NCBI GenBank assembly: GCA_037176705.1
Contig: CM073887.1
Span: forward strand, 43,958,001-44,022,000
DNA from: Molossus alvarezi
Lineage: Eukaryota; Chordata; Mammalia; Chiroptera; Molossidae
DNA: 64,000 nucleotides
Direction of reading: 5' to 3'
The notes beneath the pieces are model-generated. The model searched no databases and was not told the origin of the DNA. It worked only from the letters and a program-made list of their open reading frames with translations. A program made the translations under genes and the position numbers. The first letter of the stretch is position 1; each line of letters begins with the position of its first letter. This document shows positions 47,920-59,636 of the stretch, piece by piece.

Positions 47920-48400
47920 TTGTTGTTGTTGTTGTTGTTGTTGTTGTTTTTAATTAAATGTATTAAGGTAACATCGGTAATCACATTATATAAACTTCAG
48001 GTGTACAACTTTATAATACAACATTTGTATTATAACTCCATTGTGTGCTTACCACATAAAGTCCAGTCTCCTTCCATCACCATGTATTTGACCCCCTCTA
48101 CCCTCGTTGTTCTCCCCAACACCCACTTCCTCTCTGGTAAACACCATTCTGTTGTCTGTACCTATGAGTCTGTCTGTTTGCTTTGTTTGTTCATTTGTTG
48201 CTTTTCGACAGATGATTGAATAAAGAAGAGGTGATACATATCTACAGTGGAATACTACTCAGCCATTAAAAAGATGAACTATGGCCATTTTGACAATATG
48301 GATGGATCTTGAAAGTATTATGCTAAGTACAATAAGTCAGACAGAAAAGGACAGAATCCATATGACTTTATTCATATGTGGGATATAAAAGCACAGAGTT
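47920..48400 (-). mobile_element. L1 with 5' inversion
   Basis: 47945-48205 is the reverse complement of an L1 3' end: 'AACTTCAGGTGTACAACTTT', 'GTCCAGTCTCCTTCCATCAC' and 'ATGTATTTGACCCCCTCTAC'. Its tail appears as (GTT)n at 47920-47949. Next to it, 48215-48400 reads L1 on the + strand ('GTGGAATACTACTCAGCC', 'GACAATATGGATGGATCTTG', 'TTATTCATATGTGGGA'). This is the arrangement made by twin priming of a minus-strand insertion, with the junction near 48210. AGCACAAAGG and AGCACAGAG at the ends may be the worn target duplication. Confidence 0.8.
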
Positions 48401-48424
48401 TTGTTTGTTTTTTTGTGTGTGCAA

Positions 48425-48655
48425 CCTCTGGAATTACACAGCACAGGTTCAAATCCTAGTACACCATGGACCAGCCCTGGAATCTCAGGCAAGTTACTTA
48501 GCCTCTCTGCGCTTTGGTTTCTTCATCTGTAAAAGGGAGATGACGAAGGTGCCTAGCCACAGAATTGTGTTGAAATTTGAATCATTTAATACTTTTTAAA
48601 ACTTAGAATAGTGTTTGACACATAGTAAGCACTCAGTAAATGTTAGCAATTATTG
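48425..48655 (+). repeat. MIR element
   Basis: 'ACACAGCACAGGTTCAAATC', 'GGCAAGTTACTTAGCCTCTC', 'TCTTCATCTGTAAAAGGG' and 'ACATAGTAAGCACTCAGTAA'. One of the best-kept MIRs here. Confidence 0.85.
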
Positions 48656-49251
48656 AATTCTCCCTGCAATCCGATATGAGGGACCCCTCAATAACTCCAA
48701 TTTATAGATAAGGAAACTGAGGCTCCAGTTCCAATGACAATGTCCTCTATATACTCACTTCTGTACAAGCTGTATGCCCTGAATTGGATGTTAGAACGTA
48801 GACTCAGGCTACAAAAACCTAAAGAGCTTGGTAGAGTGTCACCAGGAAACTACAGTCACCTGTGCATAAGCTAGCACATAATCCAGGTGTGAACTCACTC
48901 CTGGGCCCCCTTCCCCTCCAACCCGGTCTTACCTGAGCCTGGCCTGTCTTCAAGCTGGGTTTCCCAGGGAAACCATTTTAAATCCATGATGTAAAATTTT
49001 GTTTGAATGCAATTCAAAGGTTCTGGTCTGGGGTGAGTTTAGATTTTTAATTGGAAACCTCATTTTTTTGGGGAAAAAAAAAAAAAGTGCTTATGCCAGA
49101 GAAAGTGGGTATATTATTGGAGAGAAAGGTGTTGGTTCTCATTAAGTTTAACAAAACAAATGCATTATATTGTAATGACATTAACCCTAATGAGAAGCCA
49201 GCAGCTCAAGAAATATAAAACAAAAAGAAGACCAGTGCATTCCTCCAAAAG

Positions 49252-49434
49252 CTGCAATTCTCAACCTAGGCTGCACATTAAAATTACCTTGGAAGCTTTC
49301 GAAAAATATTAACACCTAGACCTCACCCCTTGAGATTCCAATTTCGCTGATCAAGGATGGAGCCCAGGCATCAGTATGTTTTTTAAGTTCCTCGGGTGAT
49401 TTTTATATGCAACCAGGGTTGAGGATCACTGTTC
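49252..49434 (+). mobile_element. MER5A-like hAT element
   Basis: 'ATTCTCAACCTAGGCTGCAC', 'ATTACCTTGGAAGCTTTC', 'GACCTCACCCCTTGAGATTC', 'GGAGCCCAGGCATCAG' and the closing 'CAGGGTTGAGGATCACTG'. The two ends are mutually inverted. Non-coding. Confidence 0.8.
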
Positions 49435-49857
49435 TACAAGGAACGGAAACTAATATTTGTTAAATTCCTACTATGTTCCAGGTATTGCATTCTGCTTTCA
49501 AATACATTATTAACTTTAAAAACAAAAATTCTATTACAAGAATGGAACCCCAGGAGTTTTCCATTCTCTGTGACATGGGAGTTGTTTATTAAATATTTTA
49601 CTCTTTTTGGCCCACTGGAGAGGGGAGGGGTCAGAACCAGCACAGCACATAACATCTGTGAAGCTGGAGAAGCCCAGCAGGGCTACCTCTCTGAGTGCCC
49701 TAAACATCAGTGAGGTGGGGGACATGGGCCGGCACTGACAGGAGGAGCCTGGTGACCGAAGCCCAAAGACCGTAAACAGCCCACAGTGGGACTTTTCACC
49801 CAGGAAGGATGTACAGGAACTCTAATAGGAACACTGAAACCAGGAAAGGAAGTCAGG

Positions 49858-50067
49858 CCCAGCTGGTATGGTTCAGTGGATTGAGCGTCGTCCCGTGGAC
49901 TGAGAGGTCCCAGTTTGATTCCCGGTCAGGGCACATGCCAGGGTTGTAGGCTCGACCCCCAGGAGGGGTGTGCAGGAGGCAGCCCATCAATGTTTCTCTC
50001 TCTCTCTCAATTTTCCTCCCTTTCTAAAAATCAATAAAAACATATTTTAAAGAAAAAGAAAAGAAAT
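49858..50067 (+). mobile_element. VES-type SINE, first of a serial pair
   Basis: CCAGCTGGTATGGTTCAGTGG head, B box GTTTGATTCCCGGTC, and end ATCAATAAAAACATATTTT. Flanked by AAAGGAAGTCAGG at 49845-49857 and 50068-50080. Confidence 0.93.
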
Positions 50068-50080
50068 AAAGGAAGTCAGG

Positions 50081-50530
50081 GTCCTGGCCGAGTAGCTCAG
50101 TTGGTTAGAGCATTGTCCCAATACACTAAGGTTGCAGGTTCGATTCCCAGTCAGGGCACATACAAAAAAACCAACCAATGAATGCATCAATAAGTGGAAC
50201 AACAAGTCGACGTCTCTCTCTCTTTCTCTGTAATCAAAAAATAAATGAGCCCTGGCCGGTTTGGCTCAGCGGTTAGAGCGTCGGCCTGCGGTACAGAGAG
50301 ACCCGGGTTCGGTTCCCGCTAAGGGCATGTACCTCGGCTGCAGTTTGTCCTCGGCCCTGGTTGGTCATGCGGGTGGCAGCCACTCGATGTGTCCCTTTCG
50401 CGTCAATGTTTCTCTCTTTCTCTCTCTTCCTCTCTCTCCCTCCCGCTCTATCTGAACAAAAAATGGAAAAATGTCCTCGGGTGAGGATTAAAAAAAATAA
50501 TAATAATAAATGAATAAAAAAAACTTAAAG
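50081..50530 (+). mobile_element. tRNA-derived SINE of a different subfamily, carrying a nested SINE
   Basis: GTCCTGGCCGAGTAGCTCAG head, 'TTGGTTAGAGCATTGTCCC', B box GGTTCGATTCC, then a distinctive body 'ACCAACCAATGAATGCATC' and 'GTGGAACAACAAGTCG'. The left target is AAAGGAAGTCAGG (50068-50080) and the right is AAAGGAGGTCAGG (50531-50543). Its A-rich tail is split by the next SINE. Confidence 0.85.
50249..50504 (+). mobile_element. VES-type SINE nested in the SINE tail
   Basis: Full TTTGGCTCAGCGG-type copy with both Pol III boxes and a GAGGATTAAAA tail. Duplication AATAAATGA at 50240-50248 and 50505-50513. Close to the majority sequence of its group, so recent. Confidence 0.93.
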
Positions 50531-51639
50531 AAAGGAGGTCAGGAAGAATAGGACGAGGATTGCATTACACTGTAAATGATGACAGCTCAGGACTAGAGAG
50601 AAAGACCTCCACTTACACCTTAGCCTCACCTTCTCTTTACGTCCAGTTAAAAGCACTTTTCTGCCATATAAGTTTAGCTGTCGTGAGTATATGGCTTTAA
50701 GAAGAAATGCATGATTTCTTAAGAGGAGAATCATGGGGAAATAAAGAACTTAAGAGAAGAACCTCAAGAATAATCAAGTACAAGATAAAACATGTTGAGA
50801 GAATGATTTCCTTTTACATTTCCAGAGGTGGATCTGCAGTACTGGTCTCCTTTGTGAGTTCAAAACACCGAAAGCAGAAAGGCTAGTTCTGTCAAACAAG
50901 GAGAGTGTCGACATTGAAGCAAGAGGCGCTGACCACACTGACCCAAGGCAGAATGGCGGAGGATGCTGGTCATGGGGACCTCCCACCTGCCTCCTGTCCC
51001 AGTGGCTGTCTCTGTGTCACTGGCATCCAGTGTCAATTTCAGTTGGGTCTGTGCCTGCTGTGGTTCTTACACAGGCCCACCTTCCCCCTTGACTCTGCCT
51101 GTGGCTCCGGCTTTACCCAATCCTGTGCCTCACTCTTATTATCAATAGATAGACGGTCCTCGGATCCCGACTGCACTAGCATCCGCCGGGATTCTATTTC
51201 TACCCAATGCCATCCAGATTTTACATGTTTTCTTCCAACTTCCAGATAGCTACTGGCTTTATCTGCTTTTCTAACATGGCAACAAAACAGAAATTTTTCT
51301 CTACGACTCAGAAGGCACAATGACCCTCCTTCAAGGTAAATGGCGTAATAACTAGCTACGGTTCAATGATCATCAGCCCCCTGACATTTCAATGGAACAG
51401 GCATTTGCATTTGCTTAATTGCATGTATAGCAGTTTCACGCACTGGGCCTCACTTCCTGCCCACAGCAGCCCTGACCAGTGGCGCTGCTTTTCTGAAGAG
51501 AACTGAGATGCTGTTGAAGAAGTTTAGTAACATAGCCACCCTGGGGCCTTTGCACAACAGTCTCCTGATTCTAAGGCGCCGTGATACTACGCGATCTCCC
51601 ATTACACGTGACTTGATCGTGGTTAAGGGTGTGGCAGCT

Positions 51640-51850
51640 CCTGTCAGCAGGCCTGCATCTGAGCCCAAGTTCCCCTCCCTGTATGACCTTGGGCAAGCCA
51701 CTTAGCTCCCCTAAACCCTGGTTTCCCCATCTATAAATGGGACCTACCACATAGGGAGTTGTGAGCATTCCACAAGACGGTGTATATAAAGTTCTTAGCA
51801 CAATGCGCAAAACATAGGAACCAGTCGATAAATATAAGCAACTCTCATTG
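51640..51850 (+). repeat. MIR element
   Basis: 'CATCTGAGCCCAAGTTCCCC', 'GACCTTGGGCAAGCCACTTA', 'TTCCCCATCTATAAATGGG' and 'GTCGATAAATATAAGC'. Confidence 0.8.
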
Positions 51851-52849
51851 TTATTACCTTTACTTTCTGGGTGTACCTGTGTAGACGTGTATTCACATGT
51901 CTGGTTCTCAGTCAGGCTCTCTGGAGATCTTTCTTGCCATTTATAAGTGGCCTTGACTGAGGAGGCTACTGAACTCTGCATTCCTTCTGGTTGTTGTTCT
52001 TCAGAAGCCCCCCTGCCACCCCCACCCTCCAAATCCACCCTCATGCCGTTGCGTTGCCTCCCATCTTCCTGCGTCCCCAAGGCCTCTGAGGAGAGAGGGG
52101 CACAGCACAACCATGGCAGTAACGGGGGTTACCCTGAAGCCAACGAAATGGCAGCAGCACCAAGAAAGTGACTCTTCCTGGAGCAATGGAAGCCTCTGGA
52201 TCAGGAACAGATAGATCCACACGCTGGACTGTATCTTGCATTCTGAACCCACAAGGGAGATTAATGCTGCTGGATCCAGGCCCGGGACTGTAAAAGGAAA
52301 TTGTTCTCTTCATCTGTCTTATCTTGTATGTACTTGATTTTAGCCCAAGCGTCATCGCTACAGATTTCCCCTTTGCCACAGTTTGACAAGGCCTGTGATG
52401 AAAGCCCTCAGCCCCGCTCCACAGCATTGGCCAGGTCTCTCCGTGAGTCACACACCCAGCTCGGAGGGAGGCGCTGACGGCACTCCAGAACCGGGGCACT
52501 CACGGAAAGCCAGCAGCTGGGAATGAAAGGAGACGCACTGGTGGCACTCATGGGTGCTGAATACCCAGAATGGTAGCAGGATGCAGACCACACACCAAAC
52601 CCTCACGGCCGCAGTCCTGAAGCACCCTTTCCTTTGGCTCAGAGCTATAGACATAATGCGGGCATTGTCCCATCGCAGACACTTCTCGGTCTCGGCCCGA
52701 CTCTGTCACGTCATTATTTAATCACGTGGTGCTGCAAGTCCTAAGGCTTCAAGGCCGCGCTCTGTGTGCCTTGTGGACTCTGGGACAGGAGGGAAGGAGG
52801 GGAGCCAGCACCCTGTGAGCACCTGAGGGAAGCCAGGCTCCGTGCGGTT

Positions 52850-53030
52850 GCTTCAGTGCTTTTTCCTATTTAGTCCTCACCACCACCCTGTAACAAGTGA
52901 GTGAAAACAAGCAGTGTGCACCCATTTTAAAGATGCAGAGCCTGAGACTTAGAGAGATTGGGTGAGTTGCCCAGCAGCCACACCATCAGGGCCGGGGCAG
53001 GGTTCACGCACACATCTGTCAACTCCAAAA
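52850..53030 (-). repeat. MIR element
   Basis: 'TATTTAGTCCTCACCACCAC', 'CATTTTAAAGATGCAGAGCC' and 'GGGTGAGTTGCCCAGCAGCC'. Confidence 0.7.
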
Positions 53031-53399
53031 CCTGGTTCTTGCTAGAAGGAGCCATGGAGAGCTGCCAATCCAGTTCCTTGCTTCGAAGACACAGAAACCA
53101 AGACCCCAAAATATGTGCCTAGTATCAGTATCACCCCTAGATTCAGATTCAGGTTCCCTGTGTCCTTTTCAGGACATCCTGTTCCTCATTCACCTTTCTT
53201 TATCAAAAAGGACTTTCAAAATCACCACTTTGTTGATATCTCATCAAAGAAAGCTCTCCCAGGAGAACAAAGTATGTCCCAAAATCATTTCCTAAAAGAA
53301 CAACTTTATTTTTTTTCCCTCTTCTTCAAACAAACCAGTTTAAAGCTGCATAAAACCTGCCCTATTTAGAGCTTTCGCAAAAGGTTCTGCTTTTGTACG

Positions 53400-53955
53400 C
53401 GGTAAATCAAATTCAGCGTTACTCAGGGACTCATCACCCCAAGTAGCTAATGAAGATAATCCATCAGAGCGGCGGCAACATTATTGGGCCATTCCTGCCC
53501 AAGGAAATAGCAGAAACAGCCAGGGAAAAAAAAGCCACCAGGAATTAAATGGGGAAACAGATGATATTTAATTATATAAATATTCTCGGCAATGCTTTGA
53601 GGAACGGAATTATTGGCTTGCCATGCAGCCTCTCACTGAACCAGGTGGCAGAGGAGATTTATACCAGAGTCCATGTTTTCATTAGAGTTCACGCAGCCTG
53701 TATTTAGAAAGTGGGTGTCTGGAAGCTTGATGATATTGCGGGTTCATAATCTGATGCTGTAATGTGGTGGCATTAAAGAGAGAAGGGAGGCTCCTCTCAT
53801 ATTCATTTGATATTTACATTTTATTAGTGTTATTATTTGACATAATTACATACCGAGAATTAGCGATGTTAATTAATGCTGCACTAATGCAGTCCTAATT
53901 GCGTCTATTTATTCTAGAACGTAAGTGAATATATACATGTATATATTTGGAATTC
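53400..53955. other. Candidate conserved enhancer-like block
   Basis: Free of recognisable repeats for more than 550 bp and dense in homeodomain-type sites: TTTAATTATATAAA, CATAATTACA, GTTAATTAATGC, CCTAATTGCG. Includes CTGCACTAATGCAG (53879-53892), a perfect 5-bp inverted repeat around CTAA, and GGCCATTCCTGCCC. This texture is typical of vertebrate developmental non-coding elements. Conservation itself cannot be seen here. Confidence 0.4.
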
Positions 53956-54485
53956 TAGCCACTTCTTGTGTTCGTAGTTTTAAAAACCAAAATCTATTTG
54001 CCCACCCTCTCTAACTAACCCTGCAGAGGAGAAATACTGCCTCGAGTTTTAGCTTAAAAGGACCCTCTGGCTAAATTCATGAAATGGAAAAAAAAATAAA
54101 GTCATGTTAAGGATGAGCCATGGATTCACCCCAACTATATTTCCAATCACCTGCTGGGTTTGTTTGGTATTATTTTACTCCTCTTCCACGGTAATGAAGC
54201 TGAAGTAAGTGGCCCAAAGAGAGTTCCAGATGGGCGTCTTTGCACATTTTCAATAGACAAAGTGCAAAGACTAAAAGAAGAAAGGCCCTGGATCTCAACG
54301 CCCTGCTAAGCATTACACTGACCAGTGTTTCTAATGGGTTTTTAAAGATTTCAAGTTATAAAGTATCTTCCTGAGGAAAACCAAGGGAAGCGCTATAAAC
54401 ATTTTCTGCCAAATTTATCAGTGAGATGTCCATCAAGATTTAATATTCCAAAATTAGGTCTGGATTGCCTTTAAAAAAAAAATGA

Positions 54486-54720
54486 GTCCTGGTCGGTTTG
54501 GCTCAGCGGTTGAAGCGTCAGCCTGCAGACCAGAGTCCTGGATTCGGTTCCCGCTAAGGGCAGTTTGTCAGTTGCAGTTTGTCCCTGGCCCCGGTTGGGG
54601 TCATATGGATGGCGACCAGTCGATGTGTCTCTCTCACAATAATGTTTCTCTCTCCCTCCCGCTCTATCTGAAGATAAATGCAAAAAGTGTCCTCGAGTGA
54701 GGATAAGAAAAAAAAAAAAA
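54486..54720 (+). mobile_element. VES-type SINE
   Basis: GTCCTGGTCGGTTTGGCTCAG head, B box GATTCGGTTCC, 'CCGCTCTATCTGAAGATAAA' end, and A-run. It sits in an A-run, so the duplication is only AAAAAAAAATGA-like. Confidence 0.9.
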
Positions 54721-55066
54721 TGAATTAAGTATTTAGAGACAGTTTTCTCCCAGTGACCTCTTCATGAAATGTGGCCCACCCATCATGTAAATCCAAACAG
54801 CATGTTAACCAGATTTTTGCTGGAAATAAAAATTCCAAGCAAATTCTGCCTTATAAGAGGCACCCTCTCCCCTTCTCCCACACCCCCCACCACACACAAA
54901 AATCTCCTTTACTAGAAAGTTTTGACAATGATATTAGCCTGAAACAAATTCCAGTAAATTGAAGAGAATTCAGTTCTTTCCCCATATTCTATAGTGAGAA
55001 TAGTAGTTTTATGCATTTTTAAAAAAATAAAAAAGCACCATAGGGCTCCAGAAATGACAGTTAAAC

Positions 55067-55088
55067 TACACACACACACACACACACC
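55067..55088. repeat. (CA)n microsatellite
   Basis: Eleven CA/AC units. Confidence 0.9.
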
Positions 55089-55797
55089 AGGAAAGAGGTT
55101 TTAGAGCCCCCACCCCAATGCTGGCATCCGAGACCCGGGAAGGATTTAGAGGTCATCTAATCCGGCCTGATCCCATGCCAGCCTGAAACCGTCTCTGACG
55201 GGTGATGTGGTAGGGAAAGGGCTGAGGAGCTGGCCTTGCTGTCTTCCTAACATTTTGTTCCTGTAGGGAGCACGGAATACTATAGATCCCTGAGCAGGCA
55301 TCCTGTCCTTGTCATCTCGGGGCTCTAGTACCAAGTGCACAGGTACCAGAGCCTGGCACAGAGAATGCCTTGCTGTTCCTTACACATCGCCCCTCCTTGA
55401 GTGTAGAAAGAGGGCCTTACACCTCCAGTTTCCCTTGTACTTCCTTAACCATAGAGCGGATACACCACAAATTTTGCCAAATTAATTTGAAATGTTCCAG
55501 GCGGAATAAATACTTTGGAATAGAAAGAAAGAAAGACTCCCATTAGAGTTCATATTTGAGATTTCACTTCAATATCTAATGACGAGCCTCTATTCATCAT
55601 TCATATATATATATAAAAGCAGTTCATTAACTAGTAATGCATTGACATTATGAAGCCAGTTGTATAGGAGATTCACCTGCTTCACCATATTAAGCCAAAT
55701 GATCTGAATCATCAAGACAGTGGCTTTCAATCTGAAACACTGAGTAGTCTATATTACCAGTTGGTCTTCAAAACATGTGTGACTGCTGCCCTGGCTG

Positions 55798-56028
55798 GTT
55801 TTGCTCAGCAGTTAGAGCGTTAGCCCGTGGACCAGAGAGTCCCGGGTTCGGTTTCCGCTAAGGGCATGTACCTCGGTTGCAGTTTGTCCCCGGCTTGAGG
55901 GTGGCAGCCACTTGATGTGTCTCTTTCACATCGATGTTCCTCTCTCTCTTCCTTCCTCTCTCCCTACCACTCTATCTGAAGATAAATGCAAAAATGTCCT
56001 CAGGTGAGTATTAAAAAAAAAAAAAAAC
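55798..56028 (+). mobile_element. VES-type SINE with an internal gap
   Basis: GCCCTGGCTGGTTTTGCTCAG head, B box GGTTCGGTTTC, 'CTGAAGATAAATGC' end and poly(A). CCCCGGC joins TTGAGGGTGGC, so the 'CCTGGTTGGTCGTGC' segment is missing. Flanks ACATGTGTGACTGCTG and GCATGTGGTGTTGCTG are an imperfect duplication. Confidence 0.88.
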
Positions 56029-56289
56029 CAGCATGTGGTGTTGCTGGTTAAACTGTGACAATGAAAGGCACCTTCCTCCTGGCTAACAACACACAGGTAC
56101 TGGATGCTACCTTACCCCTTTCCCTTCCCATAGACCCAGCTAATGGATGGTGTCTTCTCCCTCCTGTACCTTCAGGCTCCTTCACTGCTAGGTTCTTCCT
56201 ATCAGCATAGAAACTCATGCTCCAACAAATTCCCAATATAAAAAGAAATGAACACATCTCCTTCCAGCTACCGCTCTGTTTTTCCTTCA

Positions 56290-56956
56290 TTCAAAGCCAA
56301 GTTCTCAACAGGGTTTTTCCTTGCAACCCTCTCCTTCATCGCTCACATTAAATCAAGCACATTTCTTGGTGCTAAATCCAGGAATAGGTTCACTCATATC
56401 TTTCAGTCAAACATTTACTGGTGCTGACCACTCACTCCTTGAAGTGTTCTTTCTCTCCTCTTCTGTGTTTCTAGGACAACATACTCTGTCCAAATCCTGG
56501 TCTCTTCTCACTTTCACAATCTCATTCACTCCCAAGTCATAAGTCACTTCCAATACACAATTCCCACATGTATAAATCCGCCCCAGAGATCTCTCCTGAT
56601 CCCTTCTCTGGACAATAATCACTGTCACTTCAAACTCAATCCAAATCCAAACACATCCCTGGTCCCCTCTTCACCCTGCTACGTCCTTATGTCAATGAAT
56701 GGCATCACCCTCCACCTGGTTGCCTGTGCCAGTACTCCTCCATCCACACAGCCAACCGTTCACAAAGTTCCATGGGCTGTACTTCTTAGATACCCTGCAA
56801 TCTATCTACTTCTTACCATCCTTACCACCTGTCCAATGTCATCCCTCACCTGCTTATTTCCTGCACTCCTGTAACCCATCTTCCACAATGCAGAAGAGTG
56901 ATCGTTCTAAAATCTTTATCAGATAATACCACTCCGCTGCTTAAAACCCTCCCAGG
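56290..56956 (+). repeat. L2 LINE ORF2 end, left part
   Basis: 'ATGGCATCACCCTCCACCTG', 'CATCTTCCACAATGCAG', 'AGAGTGATCGTTCTAAAATC' and 'CCACTCCGCTGCTTAAAACC' match the L2 reverse-transcriptase end in order. The text breaks off at CCTCCCA, where an L1 begins. Confidence 0.75.
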
Positions 56957-57715
56957 GCCATCAGAGAAATGCAAATCGAAATTACAGTTAAGGTAGCACT
57001 AGGTACCTAAGGTCCTACTGGGATGGCCATAATATAAAAGACAGGTAATAACAAATGTTGGGGAGGATGTAGAGAAATTGCTCCCCTCTGCTGGTGAAAT
57101 ACACTGCTGCTAGGATTGTACTGGTACTGGGAAAGTATCTGGCCGATTCTCAAATGTTAACCATAGAATTCTCACATGACCCAGCAATTCCATAAGCAAG
57201 AGAAAGTAAAACAAATGTCCACACAAAAAAATTGTACACAAAAATCATGGCAGCATTATTCATAAGAGACAACAAGTAGAAAGAACCCAAATGTCCATCA
57301 ACTGATGAATGGACAAGTAAAATGTAGTATATCCATACAATGGAATATTATTCACCAATAAAAAGAAGTGAAGTACTTAGATATGCCACAACATGGACAA
57401 GCCCTGAAAATTTATGCTAAGTGAAAGAAGCCAAGAGACCACATATTATTTAATTTCATTTTTAAAAAGTGTCCACCTCAGACAAAGCCATAGAGACAGA
57501 AAGTAGATTAGTATTTTCCTAGGGCTAGGGAAGAGTTGAGAGAAAACAGGTTTTCTTTTAGGGGTGATGAAAATGTTCTAAAATTGATTTTGGTGATGGA
57601 TGCACAACTGGATGACTATACTAAAAACCATTGACTTTTACACTGCAAGTAGGTGAAGTATATGGTATATGAACTGAATAGCAATAAAGCTGTTTTTAAA
57701 ACAGAGAAAGGGAGT
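56957..57715 (+). mobile_element. L1 3' end inserted in the L2
   Basis: 'CAGAGAAATGCAAATCGAAA', 'AATGTTGGGGAGGATGTAG', 'CCAGCAATTCCATAAGC', 'CCAAATGTCCATCAACTGAT', 'GTGAAAGAAGCCAAGAGACC' and 'GGTGATGGATGCACAACTGG', ending 'AATAAAGCTGTTTTTAAAA'. ORF2 tail plus 3' UTR, 5' truncated. Confidence 0.85.
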
Positions 57716-57779
57716 GAGGGAGAAGAGAGAGAAATAATTACTATTAAATTTTTGGAGTGAAAAAACAAACACCCCATAG

Positions 57780-57905
57780 CCCTAAAGAACATGGGTCCCA
57801 GACCCCTGACAACCCAGCCCTGCCTCTCTTGCAGCTATGTCCCAGCACTGTGCTCCCCAAGTCTTCCTATCATCCCCCCCCTCAAACCTTATTTCTGCCA
57901 CGATG
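57780..57905 (+). repeat. L2 continuation after the L1
   Basis: 'CCCTGACAACCCAGCCCTGC' and 'GCACTGTGCTCCCCAAGTC' resemble the L2 segment expected next after the 'CTTAAAACCC' break. Short and tentative. Confidence 0.4.
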
Positions 57906-58243
57906 AACTTTGTAAAATTCTTTCAAAGTATCTGCTGTTTTAATTCCTTGAATAGACAGAAATATCGACAAGAAAAACCAACGATTATATTGAAGAACAC
58001 CCCAAGTCCCATCATGAGCAACAGAACTGGAACTACAGCCAGGACTCCCTAATCCAGCATAATTCTACTGCCACTGTCTGCTCACCTAAATGCAAATATA
58101 CTTCAGAGAAGTCACTTGATCTTTACTACCATGAATTTTCTCCAAAAAAAAAAAAAAAAAAAAAAAAATGCCATCATTTTGGAAACTATTTGAAATCATT
58201 TCTTTTCAGTATAGGCAGCATGATGTTGTAAGACGAATATATA

Positions 58244-58486
58244 GCCGTGGCCAGTTTGGCTCAGCGGTTGGAGCGTCAGCCCATGGACTGGACAGTTATG
58301 GGTTCAATTGCAGTCAAGGGCACATACCTCAGTTGTGGTTCAGTCCCCGGCTGGTCGAGGTTGTGCAGGAGGCAACCAGTCTACGTGTCTCTCTCTTGTA
58401 TTGATGTTTCTCTCCCTCCACCCCCAACTCTATCTGAAGATAGATGGAAAAACATCCTCAGGTGAGGATTTAAAAAAAAAAAAAAA
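58244..58486 (+). mobile_element. VES-type SINE, diverged
   Basis: CCGTGGCCAGTTTGGCTCAG head, B box GGTTCAATTGC (two changes), 'CTGAAGATAGATGG' and GAGGATTTAAAAA tail. No clear target duplication. Confidence 0.88.
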
Positions 58487-58559
58487 GAGTCCCTGCTAAA
58501 AAGAGTCCCATTTAAAAAGAAGTGAATATATAAAACACCAGAGTCAGAGAGAATTCAGT

Positions 58560-58735
58560 TTAAAATGTCACCTTGACAACTTATTCACCATATGACCTTG
58601 GGAAAGGCACGAACACCCACCCCGAGTCTGTTTCCTCATGGAGGATATACAGAGACAATAAAGTATAAAGCAGAGCAGGTTTCCAAGCACATAGTAGGCA
58701 TCCCATAAGTGAGGGCAATGTTACTGATTCTCTTG
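58560..58735 (+). repeat. MIR element
   Basis: 'ACCATATGACCTTGGGAAAG', 'GTCTGTTTCCTCATGG' and 'AAGCACATAGTAGGCATCCC'. Confidence 0.7.
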
Positions 58736-59220
58736 TCACTTGACATAATTCATTGGGAAAATGTAAAAATCCATTTTGAGCTAATAGAGAAAGGATGTTT
58801 TAATTTATAAGGAATCAAGAACCAGAAGAAAATAACTACAACTGCATTACTAGAAAATCTCACTCTGTTACTGTTCAATGGGAATGCATCAGCATCGCAT
58901 TTTCCATGGTAGCAGGTCGTGGAGACAGAATATACTTGTCCTATTGGAAACTATTTCCCAGAGACTATCCTAGCACTATAACTTTACATTTCTATATGGA
59001 AAGAAAAAAAACCTAATAGAATATCCTTTTTCACTTATTTTTAATTAATTTATTTTTTATTTTGAAAATTTTCAAGCCTACAGAAATGTTGAAACAATAG
59101 TTCACTAAATACTCATATACTCCTCACCTAGATCTATCAACTACTAACACCTTAGCAAACCTTTCCTAAGAGTCCTTTTCTCACCAATGTGGATTCATGA
59201 TTTTTTAAAAATCTAATGTG

Positions 59221-59388
59221 TAGAGGTCGCCTGATTCCTGGTCAGGACACATGACCAGGTTGTGGGTCTGATCCCCAGTGGGGGCCATGCAGGAGGCAAC
59301 CAATCAATGTTCTCTTTCATCAATATTTCTATCTCTATCTCCCTCTCCCTTCCTCTCTCTCTAAACACCAATAAAGAAAAAAAATTAA
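59221..59388 (+). mobile_element. 5'-truncated VES-type SINE
   Basis: Begins within the head at AGAGGTCGCCTGATTCC (no A box) and continues normally through CCCCAGTGGGGG, TCTC block and CACCAATAAAG. ATCTAATGTG (59211-59220) and ATATAATGTG (59395-59404) may be a worn target duplication. Confidence 0.85.
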
Positions 59389-59634
59389 AAATTAATATAA
59401 TGTGTTATAATCCCTGATCATCAAAATTCTTTTGGATGCTCCCATCATCCTAAGTTTGGCTAGTGAGAGTCCCTCATTAGCCTTTCAATACTTCCTTGTT
59501 TCTTGAACAGCCCAATATCTCAGACTTGCAATTTCTCCAAAGTTTCTTTCTGTGGAATATGGAATTTAGAAACCAAGATCTGGGTATTAGGGATGCTCAT
59601 TACTACTGGCACGATATAGCTCCTACTCTTGCAG

Positions 59635-59636
<2 letters not shown>

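Noticed and set aside
51571..52110. 179-codon minus-strand ORF, longest outside the purine tract
   Set aside because: Overlaps a MIR in part, has no recognisable domain, and lacks convincing splice sites or retrocopy features such as a poly(A) tail or target duplication.
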